Assembly (NCBI GenBank): GCA_963831005.1 | Contig: CAWHOW010000027.1 | Span: forward strand, 62,001 to 126,000 | Source of the DNA: CAWHOW01 sp963831005 | GTDB lineage: Bacteria > Bacteroidota > Bacteroidia > Bacteroidales > CG2-30-32-10 | DNA length: 64,000 bases | Direction of reading: 5' to 3' | Part shown: positions 1 to 9,803 of the stretch, in pieces | How positions within the stretch are numbered: the first letter of the stretch is position 1 | Layout: the number at the start of each line of letters is the position of its first letter | Made by a program: the position numbers and the translations under genes | The notes under the pieces: model-generated | The model's input: only the letters and a program-made list of their open reading frames with translations | Database searches by the model: none | Told to the model about the DNA's origin: nothing

Positions 1-864
1 AATTGCAGAAGTGCCATCTAAGTATGCTTCAAAATTGCCTTTTAGCTGAGCAAACAATATGCTGAAACTTGTAAGCGGTATTTCATAAGGAACTATTTTT
101 GCTACATAATTAAACGCCTGACTATCTGTAACCACACAGCTTAGAACAATATGCGAAGTTTTGAAAAAATATTCAAGTTCCGTTTCTTTTAAGGTAATGC
201 AAATACAATCATTATCCAATACATCTCGTAATGCCATTACCTGTGGAAGTATCATCCTGCCTTCGGGAGCTTCAGCATCTATGGGCGTTACCAGAAGAAC
301 ATAATCTTTTGGTTTTATCAGATCAAGAAAAAGTGATGATTTTGAATAGGATGTTTCCGGAATAATTCTTTTTACGTTTTCAATGATTTCTTCTGTGTTT
401 AAAGAAAATAGCGAGCTAAAGTCGATAACTGTCGCATTTGTAATTTTCTTAACTTGACCTATGGTTTCAGATGATAATTTACCAAGATCACTTTTATTAT
501 GAATAATAAAAAATGGAATATCGAATTCATTGAACTTGGTAATCAAATTTATTTCATAATCATCGAATGTATTTTCGCTGATGATCAGTATCGCAGCGTC
601 AATGATTTTAATAACCTCAACAGTCTTTGTAATTCTTTTTTCTCCCAGAGCCCCTGAATCATCAATGCCGGCAGTATCAATTATGACAACAGGGCCAACA
701 CCAAATATCTCAATTGATTTCTTCACAGGATCTGTTGTGGTTCCGGCTTGCTCCGATACAATAGCAATTTCCTGATTGGTAATTATATTGATAAATGAAC
801 TCTTTCCGGTATTTCTTTTACCAAAAATTCCTAAATGTGGTTTTAAATCCCTGCCTTTATTCAT
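1..864 (-). CDS. hydF: [FeFe]-hydrogenase maturation GTPase HydF (3' part outside window)
   Basis: HydF is the scaffold GTPase on which the H-cluster 2Fe subcluster precursor is assembled before transfer to apo-hydrogenase. Reading from ATG at 864, 288 codons are open to the window edge. Visible are the P-loop GKRNTGKSS near residue 16, the DTAG motif of G3, and NKSD of G4, followed by the start of the dimerisation region. The C-terminal [4Fe-4S]-binding domain lies beyond position 1. The ATG is only 2 bases after the hydG stop codon, so the two are almost certainly co-transcribed and translationally coupled. The assignment rests on the GTPase motifs plus the adjacent hydG and nearby hydE. 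Confidence 0.93.
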   Translation of the reverse strand, partial: MNKGRDLKPHLGIFGKRNTGKSSFINIITNQEIAIVSEQAGTTTDPVKKSIEIFGVGPVVIIDTAGIDDSGALGEKRITKTVEVIKIIDAAILIISENTFDDYEINLITKFNEFDIPFFIIHNKSDLGKLSSETIGQVKKITNATVIDFSSLFSLNTEEIIENVKRIIPETSYSKSSLFLDLIKPKDYVLLVTPIDAEAPEGRMILPQVMALRDVLDNDCICITLKETELEYFFKTSHIVLSCVVTDSQAFNYVAKIVPYEIPLTSFSILFAQLKGNFEAYLDGTSAI

Positions 865-866
865 AT

Positions 867-2309
867 CTAAAAAAATAAATCACGTTTACCATTCCTAATT
901 AAATCAAGATTTTCATGTAATTTATCTGTATTTGTTTTTTTGTTCTCCAACTCTGAAATGGATTCCTGTATTAATTCATTTCCCATTTTTCTTGTTTCTA
1001 CGTCGGCATAATCTTCAAGAAATTCAGCTAGAGTCAGTATTGAGTTGGGGGTACAAAATCTGTTTATAAACCCCGGGACAGAGTATTCCATAAAATGCTC
1101 ACCTGTCCTGCCAGCACGGTAGCAGGCAGTGCAGAAGGAGGGCATATATTTATCTGAAATCAGTTCCTTAACTACTTCATTTAAGCTCCGGGTGTCGCTC
1201 AAACTGAATTGTTCTTTTTTTAGATCCTGATTAAAACAGGTCTTTATAACTTTATCATTACTGTACCCATTTATTTCGATGTTACTTCCTGCATCTATTT
1301 GGGAACAACCAAATTCTAATACTTCGTCTCTGACCTGTTCGGACTCTCTTGCTGTTAATATTAATCCTGTGTATGGAACAGCTAAGCGAAGAATAGCGAC
1401 TAGTTTGGAAAAGTCTTCATCACTGACAAACTCATCGGGAAGAATTTCCGCACCCTCAGCCTTTTGAATACGCGGAAAAGAAATAGTGTGAGGCCCCACA
1501 TTGTAGCATGCTTCCAGGTGATTGACATGCCTAATCAGTGCAAGTAAATCGAATTTCCAATCGGCTAATCCAAACAGCACGCCCAATCCTACATCATCAA
1601 TTCCCGCTTCCATTGCCCTGTCTAGAGCTGTTAACCGAAAAATGTAATTTGATTTATGACCCGATGGATGATATTTTTTATACACTTCTTTGTGATAAGT
1701 TTCCTGAAATATCTGGTAAGTACCAATTCCGGCATCTTTGATTGTTTTAAAACCTTCGATGTCGAATGGTGCTGCATTTATATTTACTCTTCTGATCTCG
1801 CCCCTGTCCTTTTTTACCTTATATATTTTCCTGACACAATCAGCAATGAACTCCGGAGAATAATCCGGATGCTCCCCAAAGACTGCAATTACCCTTTTGT
1901 GACCAGCATCTTCAAGAACTTTGACATTATCAATTAGTTCATCTGTGGATAATGTTTTTCTTACAGCTTCTTTATTCGAAACCCGGAAACCACAGTATTT
2001 GCAATCATTCTGACATTTGTTGCCAATATACAATGGAGCGAACAGAACTATTCTGTTGCCATATATCCTTTGTTTCAGAATACGTGCATTATTTTTTATT
2101 TCATCAATTAATTCAGGCTGGTCAGTATTGATGAGGCAGGCAACATCTTCTATATTAAGACGTGTATTGTTAAGTGATTTATTAATTATGTTCCGTACTT
2201 TTTTCTTTGTAGAAACAGAATTTTTCAGATAATCCAGAATTTCCTCTTCATTAATGAAAGGATTCATGGGTTCATCTTTAATGCTATATTTTTGTGGAGA
2301 GAAATTCAT
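867..2309 (-). CDS. hydG: [FeFe]-hydrogenase maturation radical SAM tyrosine lyase HydG
   Basis: HydG cleaves tyrosine with radical SAM chemistry to make the CO and cyanide ligands of the H-cluster. The 480-residue length is typical. The radical SAM motif CQNDCKYC (CX3CX2C) lies near residue 94. The C-terminal auxiliary-cluster motif is present as CTAC, then a third Cys 22 residues later, which distinguishes HydG from ThiH. It starts at ATG 2309, 5 bases after the stop of the upstream receiver-kinase gene, and ends 2 bases before hydF. No Shine-Dalgarno sequence is seen, as is usual in Bacteroidetes. Confidence 0.97.
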   Translation of the reverse strand: MNFSPQKYSIKDEPMNPFINEEEILDYLKNSVSTKKKVRNIINKSLNNTRLNIEDVACLINTDQPELIDEIKNNARILKQRIYGNRIVLFAPLYIGNKCQNDCKYCGFRVSNKEAVRKTLSTDELIDNVKVLEDAGHKRVIAVFGEHPDYSPEFIADCVRKIYKVKKDRGEIRRVNINAAPFDIEGFKTIKDAGIGTYQIFQETYHKEVYKKYHPSGHKSNYIFRLTALDRAMEAGIDDVGLGVLFGLADWKFDLLALIRHVNHLEACYNVGPHTISFPRIQKAEGAEILPDEFVSDEDFSKLVAILRLAVPYTGLILTARESEQVRDEVLEFGCSQIDAGSNIEINGYSNDKVIKTCFNQDLKKEQFSLSDTRSLNEVVKELISDKYMPSFCTACYRAGRTGEHFMEYSVPGFINRFCTPNSILTLAEFLEDYADVETRKMGNELIQESISELENKKTNTDKLHENLDLIRNGKRDLFF

Positions 2310-2314
2310 TTTTC

Positions 2315-3433
2315 TTATTTTGGAATCGTTATTGTGAAAATGCTTCCTTTGCCCGGTGTACTTGACACATCAATTTTACCATTATAGAGATCGATGATCT
2401 TTTTAGCAATGGATAAACCCAATCCAGTTCCAACTATACTTCTGGTTTTTATATTTTTTATTCTTACAAAATCCTGGAAAAGTTTTGCAATATCTTCCAT
2501 GCTCATTCCAATTCCGGTATCTTCAATGGTCACTATAGCATTTCTTCCGGCATCCTTTATTGAAATGTTTACATAACCTTCTTCCATATTGTATTTGATC
2601 GCGTTTGAGATAAGGTTATTAAAAACAATTTCAATTTCCTGTCTGTCAGCTGAAATAAACAGATGCTCCGGTGAATCAATATAAATTTTGACTTTTTTTT
2701 GATCAGCCAAAGGTTCTTGTGTATCTCTTGAAAATTTAAGAATCTCGGTTAGATCGACTTCGGAAATTTCACGGGCTTTTTCGCCTGATTCAATTTTAGT
2801 GAGATTAAGCAGATCGTTTATAAGATGGCGCATCCCCTGCAATCTTACCAGAGAACGATCAATAACTCCCAGGTAATCATCAACATTGTTCCCTGCTTCC
2901 TTATCACGCATCATTTTTATATATCCTTCAACGGAATCTATAGGCGACTTTAATTCGTGTGATAAAACAGATAAGAACTGGAATTTGATTTGTTTATCTT
3001 CTTCATTCATCTGCTTGGTCATGCGCTTGAGATAAAGATGCTTTGTTATATTCTCAATGGCTGATTTCAGTTCTTCCGGAGTAAATGGTTTTGGTACAAA
3101 ATTGTAAGCCCCGTTTCGTGTAGATTTGACTGCCAGTTCAAGTGATGCATAACTGGTGATAATCGTAACAGAAATATCGTACTTGTTTTTATTAATGTAT
3201 TCCAACACTTCCACCCCTTCAATTCCGGGAAGTTTATTGTCTAATAAGACGATATCAATACTCTGGCTGTTTATTATTTCTATTGCTTCTTCTCCTGTTG
3301 AAGCTTCAATAATTTCAAAGTAAAAGTCTTCTTCCATGAAGGGAAATCCGACACTGTAGGATTTGAGTATGCGTTTTATTCCTGAACGAATACCCGGTTC
3401 ATCATCTACAACCAATAATTTGAGCATTATCAT
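2315..3433 (-). CDS. Receiver-histidine kinase hybrid (REC-HisKA-HATPase)
   Basis: A cytosolic two-component protein of 372 residues. An N-terminal receiver has the acidic pair D10/D11, phospho-acceptor D65 (VLLDNKLPG) and K115. It is followed directly by a HisKA domain with H159 in SHELKSP and a HATPase domain with an N-box (NNLISNAIKYN), G1 (EDTGIGM) and G2 (GTGLGLS). A receiver placed before a kinase suggests that phosphate received from another kinase controls this one's activity. No membrane segment or sensor domain is present. It lies 9 bases downstream of the hydrogenase-like sensor kinase and 5 bases upstream of hydG, so that sensor is its most likely phosphodonor (inference). ATG at 3427 is an alternative start. 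Confidence 0.9.
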   Translation of the reverse strand: MIMLKLLVVDDEPGIRSGIKRILKSYSVGFPFMEEDFYFEIIEASTGEEAIEIINSQSIDIVLLDNKLPGIEGVEVLEYINKNKYDISVTIITSYASLELAVKSTRNGAYNFVPKPFTPEELKSAIENITKHLYLKRMTKQMNEEDKQIKFQFLSVLSHELKSPIDSVEGYIKMMRDKEAGNNVDDYLGVIDRSLVRLQGMRHLINDLLNLTKIESGEKAREISEVDLTEILKFSRDTQEPLADQKKVKIYIDSPEHLFISADRQEIEIVFNNLISNAIKYNMEEGYVNISIKDAGRNAIVTIEDTGIGMSMEDIAKLFQDFVRIKNIKTRSIVGTGLGLSIAKKIIDLYNGKIDVSSTPGKGSIFTITIPK

Positions 3434-3442
3434 ATGAGCTAC

Positions 3443-5422
3443 TTATTTAAGTGGTAATATTATTTTAAACTTCGTTCCTGTTCTCCCTTTAGTCGCGTCA
3501 TCATTTGAGTCAACTGATATTTTCCCTTTATGCATTTTAATAATGCCATATGTTGTAGATAGTCCCAGCCCTGTTCCTTTGCCGTGAGTCTTGGTAGTAA
3601 AGAATGGAGTAAAAATCTTATCCATATTTGTTTTTGATATTCCTGTGCCTGTATCCGAAATTTCAATTACCACCGAGTCAAATTCCTTATAATATGCGTT
3701 AATATTTAGTTCTCCTCCGTTAGGCATTACTTCAATAGCATTTTTAGCAAGATTTGAAATAACCTGAACCATTTGTTCTTTATCGCATTTTATAAGGTCT
3801 AATTTCGAATCAACATTTTTCAAAACTTTAATATTATCCTGAATAATAAGTGAATTCAGACTTGCATTAATAAGGTCATCGAAACTGATCAATACCTTTT
3901 TTAATTGATTGTTCCTCGCAAAATTCAATAACCCACTGACGATGGTTTTGCATCGTGCTGCCTGCTCAACAACAAGCTCCAGATCTTCTCTCATCTGGGA
4001 ATTCTTTTGGCAATCTTCGAGTAAAATATTGCTGTACATGATGATCACTCCCAGAGGATTATTAAGTTCATGGGCAATACCTGCCGATAATTGTCCCATG
4101 TGTGCAAGCTTTTCGGATTGGGTCAATGCTTTCTGCATATTTGAAAGCTTTTCATTTGAAACTGCAAGTTCTTTAATATAATTGTGCAATTTGTCAATGG
4201 TAAATGGTAAGCACATTTCATCCTCAGCTAACCCATTTGAAATTGCTATGGCGTGTTCATTGCAAGTATCGTAACCACAGCTTCCACAGTCAAGATGATC
4301 TTCTTTTGTTAATTTTCCCATCTTTTTCAGGATGATCTCAATCTCATCCTGAGATGTAGATGACATCCTATGGTCGTTACTATTAAATTGCTGACTCAAA
4401 TCGAGTGAAATATATTCTTCAATTTCCTGATTCCATCTGGCATAATCCAGGTTAGATAATTTATTATTTACATAATTCTTGATGCTTTTTCTTTTATTTA
4501 AGGCATTACCGGCAATTGACATACCGGCTCCCATAACGCATCCTTCACAGCATAGCAATTCCAAATGATGAGTATGAGATAAATCGTTTTCAAATTCCCT
4601 AATAGCTTCGGGAAAATTACTTTTGCCGTCTGATACAATAATATTCCCTTCAACAATGCTGTCATCTATGCCAACAGTTTGAAGCAAACCCCTGCTTAAC
4701 GGGAATATAGCTCCTTTGCCGCCTAACGGAAAATCGAATTCTGAAATATCAACTTTTCTATTCTTGATTTCAAAGAGCAGAAACAATTCTCTCAGTTCTT
4801 TAAAGGTAAGTGCTGCATCGATTTCGGTTGATTCGTCCTTCTTGGCTATACAAGGTCCTATAAAAACCACTTTAGTGTCAGAACCATATTTTTTACGTAC
4901 TACTCTTGCAGTGGCAACCATTGGAGATACATGCGGAGCAAGATAGCAGACCAACTCAGGATAGTATTTCTCTATGTAGGAAACTATAGCAGGACAGTCG
5001 GATGAAATGTAATGCGATGAAGACTCGTTAAAAAGCTCTTTATATTTCTCGGCAATTAGATCAGCTCCAAAGGAAACTTCATGTACCCATGTAAAACCAA
5101 TAGATCTAAGTGTCCCCACAAATTGCTTATAATCTGCATAATCCTTGAATTCTGCCGGAAAGCTTGGAGCAACACATGCTGAAACATTTTTATTTTGGTT
5201 CAGTAATTTATAAACACTCTGTACTGAGCTTTGGAATGTTTTGGCATTCTGACGGCAGACCTTAATGCAATTCCCGCATCGGATGCATCTTTCATCAATA
5301 ACCTCTGCCTGGCCATCGGCAATCTTAATTGCTTTTGCCGGACATTCTTTTACACATGTATAACAAATCTTACACCGTTCTTTTATCGTCGATACCAATG
5401 ATATAATAGTGCTCCCTAACAT
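3443..5422 (-). CDS. Predicted H2-sensing [FeFe]-hydrogenase/histidine kinase fusion (HydS-like)
   Basis: A 659-residue fusion. Residues 17-56 hold two [4Fe-4S] ferredoxin motifs (C17/20/23/27 and C46/49/52/56). Residues about 80-310 are an H-cluster domain with candidate ligands C143 (SSDCPA), C191 (GPCIAKKDE), C291 and C295 (LLCCEGC). A (Fe-S) domain CGSCGYDTC with a distal Cys follows near residue 375. The C-terminus is a HisKA (AHELNNP) and HATPase (DTGTGI, GKGTGLGLS) kinase. The position before C143, a Cys that relays protons in catalytic enzymes, is Asp142. This architecture corresponds to putative sensory, kinase-linked [FeFe] hydrogenases (HydDB group C). It lies inside a hydEFG operon. 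H2 sensing is inferred, not shown. Confidence 0.88.
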   Translation of the reverse strand: MLGSTIISLVSTIKERCKICYTCVKECPAKAIKIADGQAEVIDERCIRCGNCIKVCRQNAKTFQSSVQSVYKLLNQNKNVSACVAPSFPAEFKDYADYKQFVGTLRSIGFTWVHEVSFGADLIAEKYKELFNESSSHYISSDCPAIVSYIEKYYPELVCYLAPHVSPMVATARVVRKKYGSDTKVVFIGPCIAKKDESTEIDAALTFKELRELFLLFEIKNRKVDISEFDFPLGGKGAIFPLSRGLLQTVGIDDSIVEGNIIVSDGKSNFPEAIREFENDLSHTHHLELLCCEGCVMGAGMSIAGNALNKRKSIKNYVNNKLSNLDYARWNQEIEEYISLDLSQQFNSNDHRMSSTSQDEIEIILKKMGKLTKEDHLDCGSCGYDTCNEHAIAISNGLAEDEMCLPFTIDKLHNYIKELAVSNEKLSNMQKALTQSEKLAHMGQLSAGIAHELNNPLGVIIMYSNILLEDCQKNSQMREDLELVVEQAARCKTIVSGLLNFARNNQLKKVLISFDDLINASLNSLIIQDNIKVLKNVDSKLDLIKCDKEQMVQVISNLAKNAIEVMPNGGELNINAYYKEFDSVVIEISDTGTGISKTNMDKIFTPFFTTKTHGKGTGLGLSTTYGIIKMHKGKISVDSNDDATKGRTGTKFKIILPLK

Positions 5423-5481
5423 AAACCCGCCATTAATACAATTACATTATTATAACCTGACTCTGTATACATGAAGAATGC

Positions 5482-6429
5482 TTAACAATTTTTCAATGTT
5501 CTTTTTTCAATTATCCGTTCAAGCTCAGGTAAGAATCTATTTATGTCGAATGGTTTTGCAATGAAACCATCAACAGGGAACCATATGGTTTTCCCTTCTT
5601 CCGACAAATAATCAATACCTGTATTTCCTGTAGCGATATCCTTAACCAATAAAACATTTAAATCCTTATAACTGTCTTTTTTTCTAAACTCCCGTGCCAT
5701 GTCCTGAACGTACGGGCTTGATGTGTACAGTACCTCAATAGAAGTTTGCATGAGTATTGGAATTTTATTTAGCACAGGATCATCTGTAATGGCTTTAGCC
5801 ATTTCAAAACCTTCGTAATGAGTGGCCATCATTACATCAAGAATAGCAATGTCAGGCAGTTCTTCCTTAATTTTTAGAAGCCCTTCTTCCTTGCTATAAG
5901 CGGTGACAACGTTAAATCCCTTCTTCGAGAGAATTGTTTTCATAACAATGAGCACATCTTCGTCATCATCAACTATTAAAATTTTGGTTGTTTTCATGTA
6001 ATTGAATTTTTTGTTATTAATAATTTCATTAAAATGTATGGGGAAATATAATCTTCCGTCAATAACTGAATTAACGGCACGCTCTATGTCTTTTCTGTCA
6101 GCATTTTTAGGTAAAAAATAGTTTACTCCGGTTGAAATAATTTTAATCAGGTAATCAGCATCGTTAAACATGGTAAGTGCAACGATTTTTGTTTTTGGGA
6201 AAAGTTTTAATATGATTTTTGCTGCCTCAACACCATCAAGGTCCTGCATCTCCAGATCAAGGAAAAAGATATCAACCCGATTATTCTTTAGAAAGGGTAA
6301 TAGTTCCCTGCCATTTGATAATTCCCCAATGACATTTACATTTTCCATTCTTAACAAAACTGTCTTTAATGCTTTGCGAAACAAATGGTGAGAATCGGCT
6401 ATGAGAATATTTTTTTTTGAACCTTCCAT
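5482..6429 (-). CDS. Tandem receiver protein (REC-REC), no DNA-binding domain
   Basis: Two receiver domains in one chain. The first (residues about 5-125) is NarL-like, with acceptor Asp in FFLDLEMQ; where the LuxR helix-turn-helix would follow there is a second receiver beginning KILIVDDDEDV, with acceptor Asp in AILDVMMA. The second receiver has an insertion of about 30 residues before its KPFD motif. No output domain is seen, so it may be a phosphate shuttle or sink in a phosphorelay. The start was placed at ATG 6429 (MEGSKKN) because the longer reading from 6453 begins with TTG and adds eight residues outside the domain. Neighbours are the sensor kinase and the NarL regulator. Confidence 0.85.
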   Translation of the reverse strand: MEGSKKNILIADSHHLFRKALKTVLLRMENVNVIGELSNGRELLPFLKNNRVDIFFLDLEMQDLDGVEAAKIILKLFPKTKIVALTMFNDADYLIKIISTGVNYFLPKNADRKDIERAVNSVIDGRLYFPIHFNEIINNKKFNYMKTTKILIVDDDEDVLIVMKTILSKKGFNVVTAYSKEEGLLKIKEELPDIAILDVMMATHYEGFEMAKAITDDPVLNKIPILMQTSIEVLYTSSPYVQDMAREFRKKDSYKDLNVLLVKDIATGNTGIDYLSEEGKTIWFPVDGFIAKPFDINRFLPELERIIEKRTLKNC

Positions 6430-6586
6430 TATGCAGAAAATGTAACACGGCAAAATTAGAGAGCAATAAAATTGCAGGAACGGTTATTAATTACCAATTT
6501 AACAGGTAAAAAGAGGAATGAAAAAATAAGTTAATCAGTAATTTTAGGAAGGTAGGGTTGCGTAAAATTACTGGTTTTAAATTTTG

Positions 6587-7243
6587 CTAAAAGTCAACCA
6601 ACTTGTTTTTAATAACATAAGCTAAAAGCTGAACAGTGCTTTTACAATTTGTTTTTGATAGAAGATTCGATTTGTGTCCGATAACAGTTCTCTCACTAAT
6701 AAATAAAGTATCAGCAATATCTTTATTACTATATCCTTCCAATATGAGTTTAATAATCTCAACTTCGCGCTTGGTAAGGACCAATCCACTTGTATTACCT
6801 GGTTTTTCTTCGCGTATGAATTTTTGAGTAAAGTAATTCCATAATTCTTCAGAGTAATAATTATTCCCTTTCATCACGGTTTCAATGGCTCTTTCTAAAT
6901 CTTCCGAATTAATATTTTTCAATAAAAATCCTTTCGCTCCGGCCTCAAGCATGCTTTCAAGGTATTCTTTATTATTAAACATGGTAAGGGCAACAATTTT
7001 CAAATCAGGAAATTTGGCAATGGCATTCTTTGTGGCTTCAACACCATTCATAACCGGCATTTCAATATCAAGCAGGACAATATCAGGTGTAACAGTATCT
7101 AATGCAGAAAGAAAATCCCTGCCATTAGAAGCTTCTGCAATAACCCTTGTATTCTTGATTTTATTAATAACAGTCTTTAAACCACTACGGAAGATCTCGT
7201 GGTCATCCACTATCATTATGGTAATTTTATCAATCATAAGCAT
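6587..7243 (-). CDS. NarL/FixJ-family response regulator
   Basis: A 218-residue transcription factor. The N-terminal receiver has DDHE, acceptor Asp in VLLDIEMP and a Lys in the KN pair near residue 110; the C-terminal LuxR-type helix-turn-helix (LTKREVEIIKLILEG, then SERTVIGHKSN) covers residues about 150-215. It is closely related to the first receiver of the next downstream protein, suggesting duplication. The NarX-like kinase immediately upstream is the natural partner. It is probably the DNA-binding output of the signalling module in this operon, but its targets cannot be read from the sequence. Confidence 0.92.
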   Translation of the reverse strand: MLMIDKITIMIVDDHEIFRSGLKTVINKIKNTRVIAEASNGRDFLSALDTVTPDIVLLDIEMPVMNGVEATKNAIAKFPDLKIVALTMFNNKEYLESMLEAGAKGFLLKNINSEDLERAIETVMKGNNYYSEELWNYFTQKFIREEKPGNTSGLVLTKREVEIIKLILEGYSNKDIADTLFISERTVIGHKSNLLSKTNCKSTVQLLAYVIKNKLVDF

Positions 7244-7413
7244 TGCAAAAGTAATGTTTTACTATAAACTGCTGCTTCATTTAATCATATTTATTCAGGA
7301 CGAATATTATTTTATTAGCTCGAATTTATAATTCTGCTGTTTTATTGACAACAAATAATTGCCTCGGGTCAATAGTATTGCAGAATTTATTTTCAGATGG
7401 CATAAAATATCAA

Positions 7414-8709
7414 TCATTTCAATTTTGCTTCAATAACCATTGTAAATCCTCTATCAGGGTTTCTTGTAAAAGAGTATTGACCATTTATCGAAATTACCCT
7501 GCTTATAATATTTTTCAGCCCGGTACCGGATTGTTTGCTTTTTAAAATTTCATCTATGTCAAATCCGATACCATCGTCAGTATATTTTAACAACAAATCC
7601 GTATCGGATCTGTTTATTACTAAAACTATACTTGGGGCTTCAGCATGCTTTATAGTATTGTTGATTAATTCTTCTGTAATTCTAAATAAGGCAAGCTCTA
7701 TTTTTGAATCAAGACGAACTGTATCAATATTCGACTTGAAATTTAATTTTATTTTACCTGTCAGATTAATCTGATTGCATAGTGAATCGATCGCTTTCGC
7801 TAAACCGTAATCTTTGATCAGTATAGGAACTAGGTTATTAGAGATATCGCGGATATTAAGCATGGCTTCATCAATAATTTCGTTGATATTTTTAATAAAA
7901 GAAAGTTTATCATCCTTTGCAAGATCATCTTCCTTCAGAATATTCACATAAAGTTTTATGGTCGATAGAAGCGGGCCAATGCCATCGTGCATTTCTTTTG
8001 CAAACCGCTTTCGTTCCCGTTCTTCTGTTTCGATCGACGCACTAAGAATCTTTCTTTCAAATTTAAATCGTTCTGAAATATCATGGGCTATGGTCAATAT
8101 TGCTGTGCGGTCTTCATAATCGATAGTCCTGCTAATCATTTCCAAATAGAGAATTTTATTATCTTTTGTGATATGTTCTGTATCGTAGGTATGCCTTCCG
8201 TTTTTTACAATCAGATCAATATTGTATTTTACCTGATCAATATATTTTGGAGTTTTTATTTTCCTTATGTTCGTATTGATAAGTTCTTCTTTGGAGTATC
8301 CAAGTTGCTTACAAACTTCCAGGTTTGATTCTATGATATTCCCATCAAGATCCAGCAAGAAAATCCCATCCGTTGAATCATTAAATAATGTTCTAAACTT
8401 TTCTTCTGATTCTTTTAATATAACTTCTGATTTCTTCAGTTCTTTTAATACTTTCCCAATGGTAATAACTCCCACAAGAATAAGTGTAGAAATTATTATA
8501 TCTATAAAATAATAATATCCGTTATGAATATTCCCATTTAATGCAAAATCAGCCAGATCAACAACTCGATTAAATGATATAAGGAAAAAAGCAATTGCAA
8601 TAAGTATCCAGGATGTACGCGAACGCGCTATACTTAGTAACTGCAGCGTTTTAAGAACAGTAATGAGCTGGATTAAAATGGAAATTGAAAGAAGTATATA
8701 AATATACAT
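7414..8709 (-). CDS. Membrane PAS histidine kinase, NarX/DesK type (HisKA_3)
   Basis: A 431-residue sensor kinase. About three hydrophobic segments occupy the first 90 residues (MYIYILLSIS onward). A PAS domain (EEKFRTLFNDSTDGIF) spans roughly 105-215. The HisKA_3 dimerisation region has the phospho-acceptor His in AKEMHDGIGPLLS, and a HATPase domain with NTIKHA and DDGIGFD ends the protein. This kinase class pairs with NarL-type regulators, one of which is the next gene downstream. The gene lies between hydE and that regulator, 11 bases after the presumed hydE end. The ligand sensed by the PAS domain is unknown. Confidence 0.92.
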   Translation of the reverse strand: MYIYILLSISILIQLITVLKTLQLLSIARSRTSWILIAIAFFLISFNRVVDLADFALNGNIHNGYYYFIDIIISTLILVGVITIGKVLKELKKSEVILKESEEKFRTLFNDSTDGIFLLDLDGNIIESNLEVCKQLGYSKEELINTNIRKIKTPKYIDQVKYNIDLIVKNGRHTYDTEHITKDNKILYLEMISRTIDYEDRTAILTIAHDISERFKFERKILSASIETEERERKRFAKEMHDGIGPLLSTIKLYVNILKEDDLAKDDKLSFIKNINEIIDEAMLNIRDISNNLVPILIKDYGLAKAIDSLCNQINLTGKIKLNFKSNIDTVRLDSKIELALFRITEELINNTIKHAEAPSIVLVINRSDTDLLLKYTDDGIGFDIDEILKSKQSGTGLKNIISRVISINGQYSFTRNPDRGFTMVIEAKLK

Positions 8710-8720
8710 AAACGTCCCGG

Positions 8721-9803
8721 TTAATTATTTTGACCTTTAAAGTGCTTTGAATCGCCCCATTTCCCATATCCTATTGAATTATTTATAGATTTTATTCTTA
8801 ATTCAGTACATGGCAAACAATGAGATGCATCCTCAGTAGTACATGGCTTGCCTTCGTATAATTCATATAAATTGCGATATTTGACAGGAGAAATATTTGG
8901 CATTATAATATTGGCACCAGCTTTTATAGCTGCTTCTCTTCCATCTGGAACAATTGCCTGCATGGCTGTGGTTGCTGCAATATTAATATTTTTCATTAAT
9001 ATTCTTAATATAGCTATCATTTTTAACGTTAATTCAAAGCGGGCAATTTTCGGCATTAAATTCTCTTTATATACATACAATGGTGTATCCTGATGTTCCA
9101 CATATGGACCCATTCCACACATATCAATATCTAAATCCTTCATAAAGATTAAATCATCGGCCAAATCTTCCATTGTTTGAAAAGGCATTCCTATCATAAC
9201 CCCTGTTCCAACCTGAAAACCTATCTTTTTTAAAAGGTGCAAACAATTTAACCTGTAATCATAATCATGGTTTTTATCAGCAGGATGCAATTTAGCATAC
9301 AACTCACGATTTGATGCTTCAATGCGAAGCAAATAACGATGTGCACCTGCTATAAACCATCTTGAATATGTTTCTTCGGATTGTTCGCCAAGTGAAAGCG
9401 TTATACCGAGTTCGTTGTTGGTTTGCTTTTTAATATTCCTCAATAAGCATTCAATTCTATCAACAAACGTATCTTTCATCAATTCACCGGATTGAATCAC
9501 GATGGAGCCATAATTACTTTTATAAGCAAAATCGGCGCATTGCATTACTTCATCATCAGAAAGATTATATCTCTTAGTGTTTTTGTTACTAATCCTTATA
9601 CCGCAATATAAACAGTCCTTTCTGCAAATATTCGATAATTCAATTAACCCTCGAAGATGAACAATATTACCTATATGTTTTTCTTTTATTCTCGCGGATT
9701 CATGAAACAATTTTTGTTTATCATCACCTTCAAGTTGTAATAAAATAATCAGATCTTCTTTTGAAAATGTTTTTTTTGCTAGGATTTCATCAACTAAACT
9801 CAT
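8721..9803 (-). CDS. hydE: [FeFe]-hydrogenase maturation radical SAM protein HydE
   Basis: HydE is a radical SAM enzyme acting on the iron-cysteine precursor used to build the H-cluster 2Fe unit. The radical SAM motif CRKDCLYC (CX3CX2C) lies near residue 60 and is followed by GIRISNKNTKRYNLS, a typical HydE context. Start chosen at ATG 9803 (MSLVDEILAK); a longer reading from TTG 9833 adds ten residues with no homology expected. The family length of about 350-360 residues fits the shorter form. It is the first gene of the apparent operon running leftward to hydF; no terminator is seen between it and the downstream kinase. Confidence 0.95.
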   Translation of the reverse strand: MSLVDEILAKKTFSKEDLIILLQLEGDDKQKLFHESARIKEKHIGNIVHLRGLIELSNICRKDCLYCGIRISNKNTKRYNLSDDEVMQCADFAYKSNYGSIVIQSGELMKDTFVDRIECLLRNIKKQTNNELGITLSLGEQSEETYSRWFIAGAHRYLLRIEASNRELYAKLHPADKNHDYDYRLNCLHLLKKIGFQVGTGVMIGMPFQTMEDLADDLIFMKDLDIDMCGMGPYVEHQDTPLYVYKENLMPKIARFELTLKMIAILRILMKNINIAATTAMQAIVPDGREAAIKAGANIIMPNISPVKYRNLYELYEGKPCTTEDASHCLPCTELRIKSINNSIGYGKWGDSKHFKGQNN

